A stretch of 64,000 nucleotides of DNA, from contig NZ_WJIE01000002.1 of the NCBI RefSeq assembly GCF_009649845.1, positions 806,001 to 870,000 on the forward strand, written 5' to 3'. Below the pieces are notes generated by a model. That model did not search any database and was not told the DNA's origin. It was given only the letters and a program-made list of their open reading frames with translations. Made by a program: the position numbers and the translations under genes. Shown one piece after another: positions 33,746 through 42,594 of this stretch. Every line of letters begins with the position of its first letter. Within the stretch, counting starts at the first letter, position 1. Source of the DNA: Polyangium spumosum (GTDB taxonomy: Bacteria; Myxococcota_A; Polyangia; Polyangiales; Polyangiaceae).

Positions 33746-35145
33746 GGGTAGCAGAACGAGTCGGAGGAAGCGTCACCGCCCTCGAGCCGGATCTGGTGGG
33801 CCCGGCGCGGACCGAAGTCGACGAAGAACTCCGGATCCAGCGAGATGCCGCCGCCTTCCTTGGCGTCGACCTTGACCATCCAGCCCTTGAGCCCGTCCGG
33901 GTAGAACTGCTCGTCCCAGGTCGTGTAGAGGGCACTCGTGAAATAGATACGTTTGCCGTCGCGGCTCACCTCGACCATCTGCGGCGCGCCCGTGAGCGGC
34001 CCACCCGAGCGCGGGTGCGGCGTGCGCCGCGCGATGCCGCCGATGTGCACCGAGCCCACGAGCTTCGGGTCGTGCGGGTCCGAGACGTCGTACTGGCGCA
34101 GCTCGCCCGTGCCCCAGCAGGAGACGTAGAGGTATTTGTCGTCGAGCGAGAGGTTGATGTCCGTCACGAGCGGCGGCACCGCGCCGAAGCCCTTGAGCAG
34201 CGGCGGCAACTGGTCCGCGCTGGCAGGCTCGGCCGGGATCGTGATGACCTTCTTGATCGCCCAGCGTTCCCCTTCGCGATACCAGAGCCACACCGAGGCC
34301 GAGAGGTCCGCGACGCTGACGACGACACCCATGAAGCCGTAGGCCTTCGTCGGATCGTGCGCGGGGCGGAGCTCGAGGGCCATCTGGTGCTCGTCGCCGA
34401 TGTCGAGCGCCTGCAGGTGCTTGCGGCGCCGCAGGTCCCAGATATGCAGCCGGTGGCCGTACTTCTTGCCGAGCAAGAGGTCGGGGTTGACGCCGGCCTC
34501 GATCATCTTGGGCGTGCCCCACTCGCTCGAAATGAGGGTGTCGTGGCCGAGGTGCCACCAGAAGTCGTAGTGCAGGTGCTGCGGCCCGCGATCGAGCTCC
34601 CAGCGGCCGAGCACGTCGAAGCTCTCGCAGTCGAGGACGAAGATGCCGCCGGGGCCGTCGCCCTCGGGGTTGCCGAGCGCCGAGACGTAGATGCCGTCCG
34701 GCCCGCAGTGGAGCGTGTGCGGGCGCGAGTAGCCGGTGCGCTTGGCGATCTCCTCGGCCTCGATGGTGCGCACGAGCTTGGGGTTCTTCGGGTCGGGCTT
34801 CGTGTCGAAGACGTAGATCCGCGACGAACGCAGGGCCGGGAGCATCAGATAACGGCGCTCGACGTGGGGGTGCGGCGCGTACGGGCAGAGCGCGGCGCTG
34901 CACGCGTTCCAGCCGGAGTGGTGCAGCTCGTCGCCATAATTCGGTACCTCGGCGAGCGCGATGATCTGGCCGTACGTGGGCGACCGCGGGTCGAGGTCGA
35001 CCGTGGCGAGGCCGTCACGCAGCGGGTCCGGCCGTCCAAGGACGGCGTTCGCGTCGGGGGCGGTGACATAGGCGAGACGCTCGCGCGGCGCGTCCATGGC
35101 CATCCGCGGCGACGGATAAAACGTGGGATCAGGTCGGAAGGGCAT
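33742..35145 (-). CDS. selenium-binding protein 56 / methanethiol oxidase family
   Basis: 467 residues, the family length. The characteristic motifs are present: ELHHSGWNACSAALC (metal-site region), HTLHCGPDGIYVS, DRGPQHLHYDFWWHLGHDTLISSEWG, DINLSLDDKYLYVSCWGTGELRQYD and a C-terminal HQIRLEGGDASSDSFCYP. The family folds as a beta-propeller, and some bacterial members oxidise methanethiol to formaldehyde, hydrogen sulfide and peroxide using copper. No signal peptide is visible. It is coupled to a six-helix membrane protein downstream. The methanethiol oxidase activity is inferred from the family. Confidence 0.9.
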   Translation of the reverse strand: MPFRPDPTFYPSPRMAMDAPRERLAYVTAPDANAVLGRPDPLRDGLATVDLDPRSPTYGQIIALAEVPNYGDELHHSGWNACSAALCPYAPHPHVERRYLMLPALRSSRIYVFDTKPDPKNPKLVRTIEAEEIAKRTGYSRPHTLHCGPDGIYVSALGNPEGDGPGGIFVLDCESFDVLGRWELDRGPQHLHYDFWWHLGHDTLISSEWGTPKMIEAGVNPDLLLGKKYGHRLHIWDLRRRKHLQALDIGDEHQMALELRPAHDPTKAYGFMGVVVSVADLSASVWLWYREGERWAIKKVITIPAEPASADQLPPLLKGFGAVPPLVTDINLSLDDKYLYVSCWGTGELRQYDVSDPHDPKLVGSVHIGGIARRTPHPRSGGPLTGAPQMVEVSRDGKRIYFTSALYTTWDEQFYPDGLKGWMVKVDAKEGGGISLDPEFFVDFGPRRAHQIRLEGGDASSDSFCYP

Positions 35146-35283
35146 GGCTGGCTTCTCCGTTGCGACGCGGACGAGGATGGCCCAGGTCGCGCTCGCTTGG
35201 AAGACAAATGGCCCGCCTCGTTGCTCCGCAGCGTGAGGTCAGTTACGCTTGCTTCTCTCTCCAGGTTTCGATGGATAGAGTTC

Positions 35284-38200
35284 ATGCGTGTACAGACAGT
35301 CCCCCCGAGCGATGGGGACTCTTTGCAAGACGGTGAGGCAGAGCTCGCCCGAAGGTCGTCCCGGGCGCCGGATCACGCGGCCGAGAATCGCGCGCTCGTC
35401 GAGCTCGCCGGCGCGCTGACCGGGCCCCCGGAGGAGATCTTGCCGAAGCTCGTGTCCCTCGCGCTCGAGCTCTGCCGCGCCGAGTCCGCCGGCGTGAGCG
35501 TCCTCGACCAGGAGAACGGCGAGCCGGTGTTCCGCTGGCGCGCCGTCGCCGGGGCGTTCGACACCAAGGTCGGCCAGGTGGTGCCCCGATACACGAGCGT
35601 CTGCGGCGCCGTCATCGACCATGGCGCGCCCCTGCTCGTCGTCCACCCGGCGTGCCATTACCCGGAGTGCACCACGTTCGAGCCCCCGGTCGTCGAGGCC
35701 CTGGCCGTCCCTTTTCACGACGGCGGCACGCCCGTCGGGACCGTCTGGGCCGTCGCCCATTCCGACGAGGTGAAATTCGACCGGGAGGACGCCCGGCTGC
35801 TCACGAGCCTGTCGCGGTTCGCCGCGAACGCCATGAAGGTCCTCGCCCAGGCCGAGGAGCGCAGGCAGGCCAGCGAGGCCTTCCGCGCGAGCGCCGTGCG
35901 CCACCGGTTCCTCGCGACCCTCGCCGCCCGGACGCAGCCGCTCACCGATCCGAGCGAGATCATGGCCGTGACGGCGCGCCTGCTCGCCGAGCACCTCGGC
36001 GTCGATCGGTGCGCGTACGCCGAGATCGAGGACGAGCGAATCTTCGTCATCATGGGGGACCACACGCGAGACGTGCCGAGTATGGTCGGGCGATGGCCGG
36101 CCGCCGGCTTCGGGGCCGCGTTCGAGCGGTCGATGCAGGCGAACGAGCCCTACGTGATGGACGACGTGGACCAGGATCCGCGGGCGGGCGGCGACCTCTC
36201 GGCCTATCGGCGGGCGAAGATCCAGGCGGGCATCTGCGTGCCGCTGCACAAGGCCGGCCGGTTCATCGCGGCGCTGGCCGTCGACCAGGCGACGCCGCGG
36301 CGCTGGACGCTCGAGGAGATCGAGCTCGTCCAGACCGTCGCGGACCGATGCTGGGAGGCCCTCGAGCGGGCCCGCACGGTCCGGATCCTGCGGGAGCGCG
36401 ACGAGCGGCTCGATTTCGCGGTCCGGCTCTCCGGGATCGGCTTCTTCAACTGCAACCTGCCGTTCGAAGAGAACGAGCTCGTCTGGGACGAGCGGGTCAA
36501 GGAGCACTTCTGGCTCCCGTCCGAGGCCCGCGTGACGATCGAGACGTTCTACGCGCGGATTCACCCGGACGATCGAGCGCGGACCCGCCAGGCCATCGAG
36601 GCCTCGATCCACGAGGGGACGCCTTACGACATCGATTACCGGACGGTCGATCCGGTCACGGGCGCGATCAAATGGATCCGCGCGCTCGGCGGGACGGCCT
36701 ATTCACCCAACGGCAAGCCCCGGCGGTTCGACGGGGTGACGGTCGACGCCACCATGCGCAAGCTCCACGAGGAGCGGCTCGCGCGGCTGCTCGAGCGCGA
36801 GCGCGAGCAAGGCCGGCTGCTCGAGCAGGTGGCCGACGCGGCGCTCACCATCCACGCGTCCGGGTCGCTGGAGAGCGTGCTCGGGGTGATCACCGAGGAG
36901 GCGCGGCGGATCATCGGGGCGCACCAGTCGGTCACGAGCCTGACGATGGGCAACGACTGGTCCCAGGCGATCAGCACGGCGTCGCTGTCGGCCAAATACG
37001 AGCCTTATCGCGGTTACAAGACGAACGCGACGGGCAAGGGCATCTACACGCTGGTCTGCCAGTCGAACCGGCCGATGCGGCTCACGCAGGCCGAGCTCCT
37101 GGCCCACCCGGCGTGGCGGAATTTCAGCGGCGAGGGGGACAAACACCCGCCGCTGCGCGGATGGCTGGCGGCGCCGTTCGTCGCACGGAGCGGGAAGAAC
37201 CTCGGCCTCATCCAGCTCTCCGACAAATACGAGGGCGATTTCACGGAGCAGGACGAGGCGATCCTGGTGCAGCTCGCGCACATCGCCTCGGTGGCGATCG
37301 AGAACGCGCGGCTCTATGACGAGCTGCGGGAGCAGGATCGGCGCAAAGACGAGTTTCTGGCGACGCTCGCCCACGAGCTCAGAAACCCGCTCGCCCCCAT
37401 CCGGACGGGCCTGTCGCTCCTGCAAATGGCCCGCGACGAGGGCCAGGGGCGGCGCGTGCGGGAGATGATGGAGCGGCAGGTCGGGCACATGGTTCGAATG
37501 GTGGACGACCTGCTCGACGTCTCGCGGATCACGCGGGGGAAGGTGGAGCTACGCAAGGAGCGGGTGGAGCTCGCCGTGGTGCTGGAGAGCGCGCTGGAGA
37601 CGAGCCGCCCGCTGATCGAGGCCGCGGGGCACGTGTTTCTGGTGTCGCTGCCGGACGAGCCGCTGTGGCTCTCGGCGGACCCGACGCGCCTGTCGCAGAT
37701 CCTCGCGAACCTGCTGAACAACGCCGCGAAATACACGCCCGCGGGCGGGCGGATCCGGCTCGCCGCGGCGCGGGAGGGCGCGCAGATGGTCGTGCGGGTG
37801 GAGGACACGGGGGTGGGCATCCCGGCGGACATGCTGCCGAAGGTCTTCGACATGTTCACGCAGGTGGGCCGCTCGATCGAGCGGGCGCAAGGCGGCCTGG
37901 GCATCGGTCTGACGCTGGTGCGGCGGCTGGTGGAGCTGCACGGAGGGACAGTGGAGGCCACGAGTGAAGGCCCGTCCCGAGGCTCGATGTTCACGGTGCG
38001 GCTGCCGCTCGGGGCCGCGGAGGAGACGCCGGCGGCGAACGGGCCGAGCGGAGGGTTGCCCACGAGCGGAGCGGCGAAGGGCCTGAAGGTGCTGGTGGTG
38101 GACGACAACGTCGACGGCGCGGAGAGCCTGGCCGAGCTCCTGAAGCTCTCGGGGCACGAGACGGAGGTGGCCCACACGGGGCCGGCGGCGCTCGTGGCGG

Positions 38201-38460
38201 CGCGGACCTTCGAGCCGGACGTGGTGTTCCTGGACATCGGTTTGCCAGGGATGACGGGCTACGAGGTGGCGCGACGGCTCCGGGCCGAGGAGGCGCTCGG
38301 CCAGGTCGTGCTGGTGGCGCTGACGGGCTGGGGGACCGAGGAAGACCGGCGGCAAGCGCGCGAGGCAGGGTTCGACCATCACCTGACGAAGCCGGTGGAC
38401 GTCGGGGAGGTGCAGCGCATCGTGGAGGGGGTGGCGTCGAAGATGAAGCGGTGCGCCTGA
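35284..38460 (+). CDS. hybrid sensor histidine kinase with three GAF domains and one PAS
   Basis: 1058 residues from ATG 35284; the open frame extends upstream across the divergent gene but is not coding there. Order: GAF (about 45-190), GAF (200-370), PAS (372-495), GAF (510-675), HisKA with the phospho-accepting His697 in LAHELRNPLAP, HATPase (N-box LANLLNNAAKYTPAGG, G1 VEDTGVGIP, G2 GGLGIGL), and a receiver domain (935-1050) with VVDDN, Asp984 in FLDIGLPG and TKPV. No transmembrane segment, so it senses a cytoplasmic or diffusible signal. An orphan: no response regulator gene is adjacent. Divergent from the selenium-binding-protein gene. Confidence 0.92.
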   Translation: MRVQTVPPSDGDSLQDGEAELARRSSRAPDHAAENRALVELAGALTGPPEEILPKLVSLALELCRAESAGVSVLDQENGEPVFRWRAVAGAFDTKVGQVVPRYTSVCGAVIDHGAPLLVVHPACHYPECTTFEPPVVEALAVPFHDGGTPVGTVWAVAHSDEVKFDREDARLLTSLSRFAANAMKVLAQAEERRQASEAFRASAVRHRFLATLAARTQPLTDPSEIMAVTARLLAEHLGVDRCAYAEIEDERIFVIMGDHTRDVPSMVGRWPAAGFGAAFERSMQANEPYVMDDVDQDPRAGGDLSAYRRAKIQAGICVPLHKAGRFIAALAVDQATPRRWTLEEIELVQTVADRCWEALERARTVRILRERDERLDFAVRLSGIGFFNCNLPFEENELVWDERVKEHFWLPSEARVTIETFYARIHPDDRARTRQAIEASIHEGTPYDIDYRTVDPVTGAIKWIRALGGTAYSPNGKPRRFDGVTVDATMRKLHEERLARLLEREREQGRLLEQVADAALTIHASGSLESVLGVITEEARRIIGAHQSVTSLTMGNDWSQAISTASLSAKYEPYRGYKTNATGKGIYTLVCQSNRPMRLTQAELLAHPAWRNFSGEGDKHPPLRGWLAAPFVARSGKNLGLIQLSDKYEGDFTEQDEAILVQLAHIASVAIENARLYDELREQDRRKDEFLATLAHELRNPLAPIRTGLSLLQMARDEGQGRRVREMMERQVGHMVRMVDDLLDVSRITRGKVELRKERVELAVVLESALETSRPLIEAAGHVFLVSLPDEPLWLSADPTRLSQILANLLNNAAKYTPAGGRIRLAAAREGAQMVVRVEDTGVGIPADMLPKVFDMFTQVGRSIERAQGGLGIGLTLVRRLVELHGGTVEATSEGPSRGSMFTVRLPLGAAEETPAANGPSGGLPTSGAAKGLKVLVVDDNVDGAESLAELLKLSGHETEVAHTGPAALVAARTFEPDVVFLDIGLPGMTGYEVARRLRAEEALGQVVLVALTGWGTEEDRRQAREAGFDHHLTKPVDVGEVQRIVEGVASKMKRCA

Positions 38461-38469
38461 CGACGCCCG

Positions 38470-40038
38470 TCACAAGGGGCGGAGCTTCGGCCAGGCGAGC
38501 TCGACGCCATTCTGGACGAGCAGGGCCTGGAAATCGGCGAGCAGCTCTCTCCGGGCGCGCACGTGGCGCGGCGGGACGCGGCGATCGAGGCAAAACGCAG
38601 CGAGCATCCCCGCCGCCTCGCCCACGCCCCACTCGACCGGGTGGACCCGGAAGGTGCCATTCGTGATGTGTGTCACCCCGAGGTTCTTGCCCCCGGGCAA
38701 CAGATTCTCCACGCGCACCGGGAGGAGGGCTCCGAGCGGGATCTGGAAGGGCCAGCACCCCATGTCGAGGTACCCCCCGCCGGAGACCCGCGGGTGCAGG
38801 TCGATGCGATAACAACCGATCCCGACGCTGTCGTCGAAGACCTCGGGGCCATGCGGGCGCAGCGGGTGCGCGATGTGTTGCTCGAGCACCGTGAACTCCG
38901 CGCGGATGCGGCGTGACTCGCGGATGTACGGCGCTGGCGCGAGGCCGTCCGCGGTGCCTCCGACGACGTCGGAGCGCAGGCGCAACCCAGGGTAGCCGGC
39001 GCCTCCGTCGGGGCGCGGCGCCTCGGTCTGGAGCCAGTAGAGGACGCTCAAGCTGAGCTGGCGCGCGGCGTCCTCGTTCCGCGCGGCCTCCGCCGCGTCG
39101 ACGCCGCAGACGGGGCCGAGCCAGTAATCGTTCTGCGGCCAGTTCACGATGGTGACGTCGCTCCGCGCGAAGCCCGGCTCGAAGACGTCCTTGTCGAGGA
39201 TACGCCGGAAGGTCCACAAGCCGTGGCCGTCGTCGCCTGCGTAGAGGCCACGCGTCAATGGCTCGCCGGTGTCGGGGCGGACGTGGGTCCAGTCGAGCAG
39301 GCGGCCCGGCCAGTTCGGCGGCCGGCATTCGCGCCAGAAATCGTATTGACGGGGTTTGTCGATGGTGTGGTCCTCCCCGGGGAGGTGCTCCATCGCGAAG
39401 CACACCGTGATGGCCTGCTGGGCCCTCGGGTTCGCCACCTCGGCGGCGTGTGGCTCGCCCGTCTCCGCGCGCGCCTCCTGCCCGAGGACATGCTCGACGC
39501 CCGCGAGGGCGAGGAGCTCGCCGTGTGGCGTGGCGTCGATGAAGAGGTCGGCCTCGATGAGGATGTCGCGGCCCGACTCCCGACCCCGGACCACGACGCC
39601 GCTCACGCGGTCGCCGTGCGTCCACGCCGAGATCGGCCGGTGGAAGCGCAACTCGAAGAGATTGCCGTTGAGCCGGTACGGAGCGAACAGCTCGTGCAGG
39701 ACGGCGACCGCGATCCGGGGGTCGTGGCAGAGCTTGCTGACCCATCCATTACCCGGGTTCAGCGTGGTGAGGGCCCTCGAAGGCGCGGAGAGGGGCAGAT
39801 TGCGGCGATAATACGCGCGGATCCCGTCGCGCAGGGCGCGGTAGCTCCGGTTCGCCCCGTACTCCTCGATCCACGGGTGTTCGTCGGGAGGGACGGCCTG
39901 GTTCGTCAACTGGCCGCCGAGCCAGCGCGTCTCTTCGGTGAGGACCACGCGGCGGCCCATCCGCGCCGCCGCGAGCGCCGCGGCGCACGCGCCGAGCCCG
40001 CCGCCGATGATGGCGATGTCGGTGCGAATCGCGTACAT
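38470..40038 (-). CDS. FAD-dependent oxidoreductase
   Basis: 522 residues from ATG 40038, one base after the stop of the upstream gene; a start at 40059 would overlap it. The FAD-binding Rossmann motif is DIAIIGGGLGACAAALAAARMGRRVVLTE near the N-terminus, and ETRWLGGQLTNQ and IDATPHGELLALAG mark the FAD_oxidored (PF12831) family. The C-terminal NLLPGGKNLGVTHITNG closes the flavin pocket. Members include dehydrogenases with poorly defined substrates. It is probably translated with the pyruvyl transferase gene, so it may act in envelope-polysaccharide metabolism, which is inference. Confidence 0.85.
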   Translation of the reverse strand: MYAIRTDIAIIGGGLGACAAALAAARMGRRVVLTEETRWLGGQLTNQAVPPDEHPWIEEYGANRSYRALRDGIRAYYRRNLPLSAPSRALTTLNPGNGWVSKLCHDPRIAVAVLHELFAPYRLNGNLFELRFHRPISAWTHGDRVSGVVVRGRESGRDILIEADLFIDATPHGELLALAGVEHVLGQEARAETGEPHAAEVANPRAQQAITVCFAMEHLPGEDHTIDKPRQYDFWRECRPPNWPGRLLDWTHVRPDTGEPLTRGLYAGDDGHGLWTFRRILDKDVFEPGFARSDVTIVNWPQNDYWLGPVCGVDAAEAARNEDAARQLSLSVLYWLQTEAPRPDGGAGYPGLRLRSDVVGGTADGLAPAPYIRESRRIRAEFTVLEQHIAHPLRPHGPEVFDDSVGIGCYRIDLHPRVSGGGYLDMGCWPFQIPLGALLPVRVENLLPGGKNLGVTHITNGTFRVHPVEWGVGEAAGMLAAFCLDRRVPPRHVRARRELLADFQALLVQNGVELAWPKLRPL

Positions 40039-40039
40039 G

Positions 40040-41173
40040 TCACGCCGCCTTCTGGCCACGTCGCGACAAGAGGAGGTCGACGATCATGCGGTTCGTCTCG
40101 CGCGCCCGGTCCTGCAGGGCGGGCAAGAGCCGGCGAATCTTGGCGCGGGTCTCGTGGCGCGTGTCCCACGAGCGGTCGAGCCGCGCGATGAGCTGACCGG
40201 CGCTGATGGTCCCGAGCGGCGGGGTCTCCATCTCGAGGTCCTCGATGAACCCCTTCACCTTGGAGGCATACGGGAGCGCGACGAAGGGCGTCTCGCGCAG
40301 CGCCGAGAAGATCAGGAAGTGGAGGCGCATGCCGACCGCGAACTCGAGGTGCCCCACGAAATGGAGGATCTGCTGCGGCGAATACGTCCGGCGAAGCACC
40401 TCGGCGCGCTCGGCGTTTTTCATGTGGGAGACGACGGCGTGGCTGTGCTGCACGTCCGTCCGCTCCATGGAGACGAACACGACGTCGGTGTCGAGGCGCT
40501 CGATGACGAAGTCGGCCGCGTTCGCGAGCAACGAATAGTATTCCTCGGGATCGATGTCGGGCGCCGCGGGGCCCGGCTCCCGGACGGAGAAGCCGACGAG
40601 GTGGCGCTCAAATTCGACGCCCTCGGCCTTGATGGCCTCGATGGACAACGGCTCCTCGTGGATGAGCAGGGCCGGATCCGCGGTGAGGTGAATCTCGCGG
40701 TCCACGCCGACGTCCTCGAGCAAGCGACGGGCCTCCTTGTCGCGTACCGTGATGATGGCCGCCCCGTTCAAGGCCGCCCGCACGGCTTGTCGCGCGTCCG
40801 GATCCAGGAGCGGCCCCGCGCTCACGGCATACAGCGCGACGGGGACGCCGAGCTCCTTCGCGATGAAGACCTCCCGCAGGTAGGTCGCGGCGTCTCGATC
40901 GTAAAGAATGCCGCCGCCCCCGAGGAGGAAGAGGTCGAGCCGCCCGACCTCGGCCGCGGCCTCCTTGCGGGTGAGCCTGCGGACGGGGACGACGCGCTCG
41001 ACTTGGTGCCTGCGCGCCGTGTCCTGCGGATCGAGGGAGAAGACGGTGATCTCCGCCGGGATCGACGCCCGGAGCTGCGTGAGGATCCCGTCGAGGATGG
41101 CCTCGTCGCCGAGGTTCATGCCGCCGTAAGAGCCCGAGATGCCAATTCGGAAGGGTTCTGTCGCCCGGTCCAT
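40040..41173 (-). CDS. polysaccharide pyruvyl transferase family protein
   Basis: 377 residues from ATG 41173, fixed by GGAGG five bases upstream. The family pattern is visible: GISGSYGGMNLGDEAILDGIL, DLFLLGGGGILYD, LYAVSAGPLLDP, ITVRDKEARRLL, LTADPALL and the C-terminal GMRLHFLIFSALRETPFVALPYASKVKGF. Relatives such as CsaB add pyruvate to cell-wall or capsular polysaccharides, anchoring surface proteins in some bacteria. It lies between the Mrp operon (67 bases upstream) and an FAD oxidoreductase (one base downstream), all on one strand. Confidence 0.87.
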   Translation of the reverse strand: MDRATEPFRIGISGSYGGMNLGDEAILDGILTQLRASIPAEITVFSLDPQDTARRHQVERVVPVRRLTRKEAAAEVGRLDLFLLGGGGILYDRDAATYLREVFIAKELGVPVALYAVSAGPLLDPDARQAVRAALNGAAIITVRDKEARRLLEDVGVDREIHLTADPALLIHEEPLSIEAIKAEGVEFERHLVGFSVREPGPAAPDIDPEEYYSLLANAADFVIERLDTDVVFVSMERTDVQHSHAVVSHMKNAERAEVLRRTYSPQQILHFVGHLEFAVGMRLHFLIFSALRETPFVALPYASKVKGFIEDLEMETPPLGTISAGQLIARLDRSWDTRHETRAKIRRLLPALQDRARETNRMIVDLLLSRRGQKAA

Positions 41174-41240
41174 CACGCCTCCACGCCCCGCCCGCGTGCG
41201 GGTCTCCGAGCGAGGCTCTGGGGCCGGTTCGCGCCATTGT

Positions 41241-41861
41241 CTATGATGGTTTGCCGTCGGGCTCGTCCGCCTCCGGCGCCTCGACCTGGGCCTCGAAGAT
41301 CTCGCGCACGCGCCCGATCTCGGCAGGCTCGGCGAGCACCTCGAGCTTGTCGCCGAGCTCGAGGATCGTCTGACCCCGGGGCACGATGGTGCCGCCCTCC
41401 CGGTAAATGGAGCCAATGAGCACGCCGGGAGGCAGGCCGAGATCGGCGATCCGCTTGCCGATGACGGCGGTGCCGGGCAAGAGCTCGAACGTGCGGCTCC
41501 GCGGCTCGGCTCCGGCGAGGGTATGGGTCGTCGGATCGTAATGCCCCACGAGCTCGTTCACCACGGTCTCGGGCGCGAGGGGCACGTTGGTCGTGTACCC
41601 GGCGCGCGCGAGCAGGTGCGTGGCCACGGGCATCGTGAGCACCACGAAAGCAATGATGACGATGGCTCGGGTGGTGACGGCCGGCTCGCCGAAATGCAGG
41701 GCGGACGCCGTGAGGATACACGTCATCCCGAGGACCGAGGCCTTCGAGGTGACCTGGAGGCGCGTGAACAGGTCGGGCATGCGCAGGATCCCCACGCACG
41801 CGAGCAACACGAACAGGCTGCCGACGAGGAGGAGCGCGCCCTCGAGGATATCGACGATCAC
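41241..41861 (-). CDS. mrpG: Mrp antiporter subunit G fused to a TrkA-C (RCK_C) domain
   Basis: 206 residues. The first about 95 residues are MrpG: three transmembrane helices with GILRMPDLFTRLQVTSKASVLG, the family signature. Standard MrpG ends near there. Here a further about 95 residues form a TrkA-C-like domain (FELLPGTAVIGKRIADLGLPPGVLIGSIYREGG and the turn PRGQTILELGDKLEVLAEP). TrkA-C domains bind small ligands, including c-di-AMP or nucleotides in other transporters, and gate ion flux. The fusion would put a regulatory switch on the antiporter. Overlaps mrpF by four bases. Confidence 0.88.
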   Translation of the reverse strand: MIVDILEGALLLVGSLFVLLACVGILRMPDLFTRLQVTSKASVLGMTCILTASALHFGEPAVTTRAIVIIAFVVLTMPVATHLLARAGYTTNVPLAPETVVNELVGHYDPTTHTLAGAEPRSRTFELLPGTAVIGKRIADLGLPPGVLIGSIYREGGTIVPRGQTILELGDKLEVLAEPAEIGRVREIFEAQVEAPEADEPDGKPS

Positions 41862-42124
41862 GGCGACTCCCCCTGCCGCTCGAGGTAATACGCGAACGCG
41901 ATCGTGCCGAGGAAGAAGATGAGCGACAGCACCATCACCGCGTCGAGGAGGACGCCATGGTCGGTCACCATCGCATACAGGGCGATGCCCGCGCTGCCGA
42001 CCGTCGCCATGAGGTCCATGGCGACCACGCGGTCGGGCAGGCTCGGCCCGAGCAGGAGGCGAATGAAGGCGGCGACGAACGCCACCGTGACGACGGCGAT
42101 GGCGACGAGCAAGAGCGGGGTCAT
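41858..42124 (-). CDS. mrpF: Mrp cation/proton antiporter subunit F
   Basis: 88 residues, three transmembrane helices, with the signature RLLLGPSLPDRVVAMDLMAT in the first loop. MrpF is a small integral subunit of the Na+(K+)/H+ antiporter complex. It overlaps both neighbours by four bases (ATGA), so translation is coupled along the operon. Confidence 0.92.
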   Translation of the reverse strand: MTPLLLVAIAVVTVAFVAAFIRLLLGPSLPDRVVAMDLMATVGSAGIALYAMVTDHGVLLDAVMVLSLIFFLGTIAFAYYLERQGESP

Positions 42125-42594
42125 CGGAAGAGCTCCTTCACGCGGCGCTCGAGGTCGTTCTTGATGGAGACGCGCAGCGCGTCCGGGCTGTCCACGAACA
42201 TCGCATGAACGAAGAGGACGCGGCGGTCGCTCGAGATGTCGAGGCCGAAGGTGCCGGGCGTCAGGGCGATGAGGCTCGCGAGCACGGTGATTTCGAGGTC
42301 GGTCTTCAGATCGAGCGGGACCGCGACGATGCCGGGGCGGCTCTTGCGCCTGATCGAAATGACGTCGCGGGCGACCCGGAGGTTCGCCCGGACCATCTCT
42401 TTCGCGTAAAACAGCAGAAACGACAGGACCCCCGGCACTTTCTCGAAATACGTCGTGGGGCCGATGAGGCGCCGGAGCCAGAGGAGCAAGAGATACCCGA
42501 GGAGGAAGCCGAAGGCGAGGCCCCCCGCGGTCACCCGGCCGGTCAGGCTCACCCAGACGATGGCGAGGAACAGGTTGAGGACGAGGGCTCTCAT
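42121..42594 (-). CDS. mrpE: Mrp cation/proton antiporter subunit E
   Basis: 157 residues with two or three N-terminal transmembrane helices and a soluble C-terminal domain. The family features include FFEK-type GPTTYFEKVPGV, FYAKEMVRANLRVARDV, RPGIVAVPLD and LASLIALTPGTFGLDI. MrpE is needed for assembly of the multi-subunit antiporter. Coupled by four-base overlaps on both sides. Confidence 0.92.
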   Translation of the reverse strand: MRALVLNLFLAIVWVSLTGRVTAGGLAFGFLLGYLLLLWLRRLIGPTTYFEKVPGVLSFLLFYAKEMVRANLRVARDVISIRRKSRPGIVAVPLDLKTDLEITVLASLIALTPGTFGLDISSDRRVLFVHAMFVDSPDALRVSIKNDLERRVKELFR

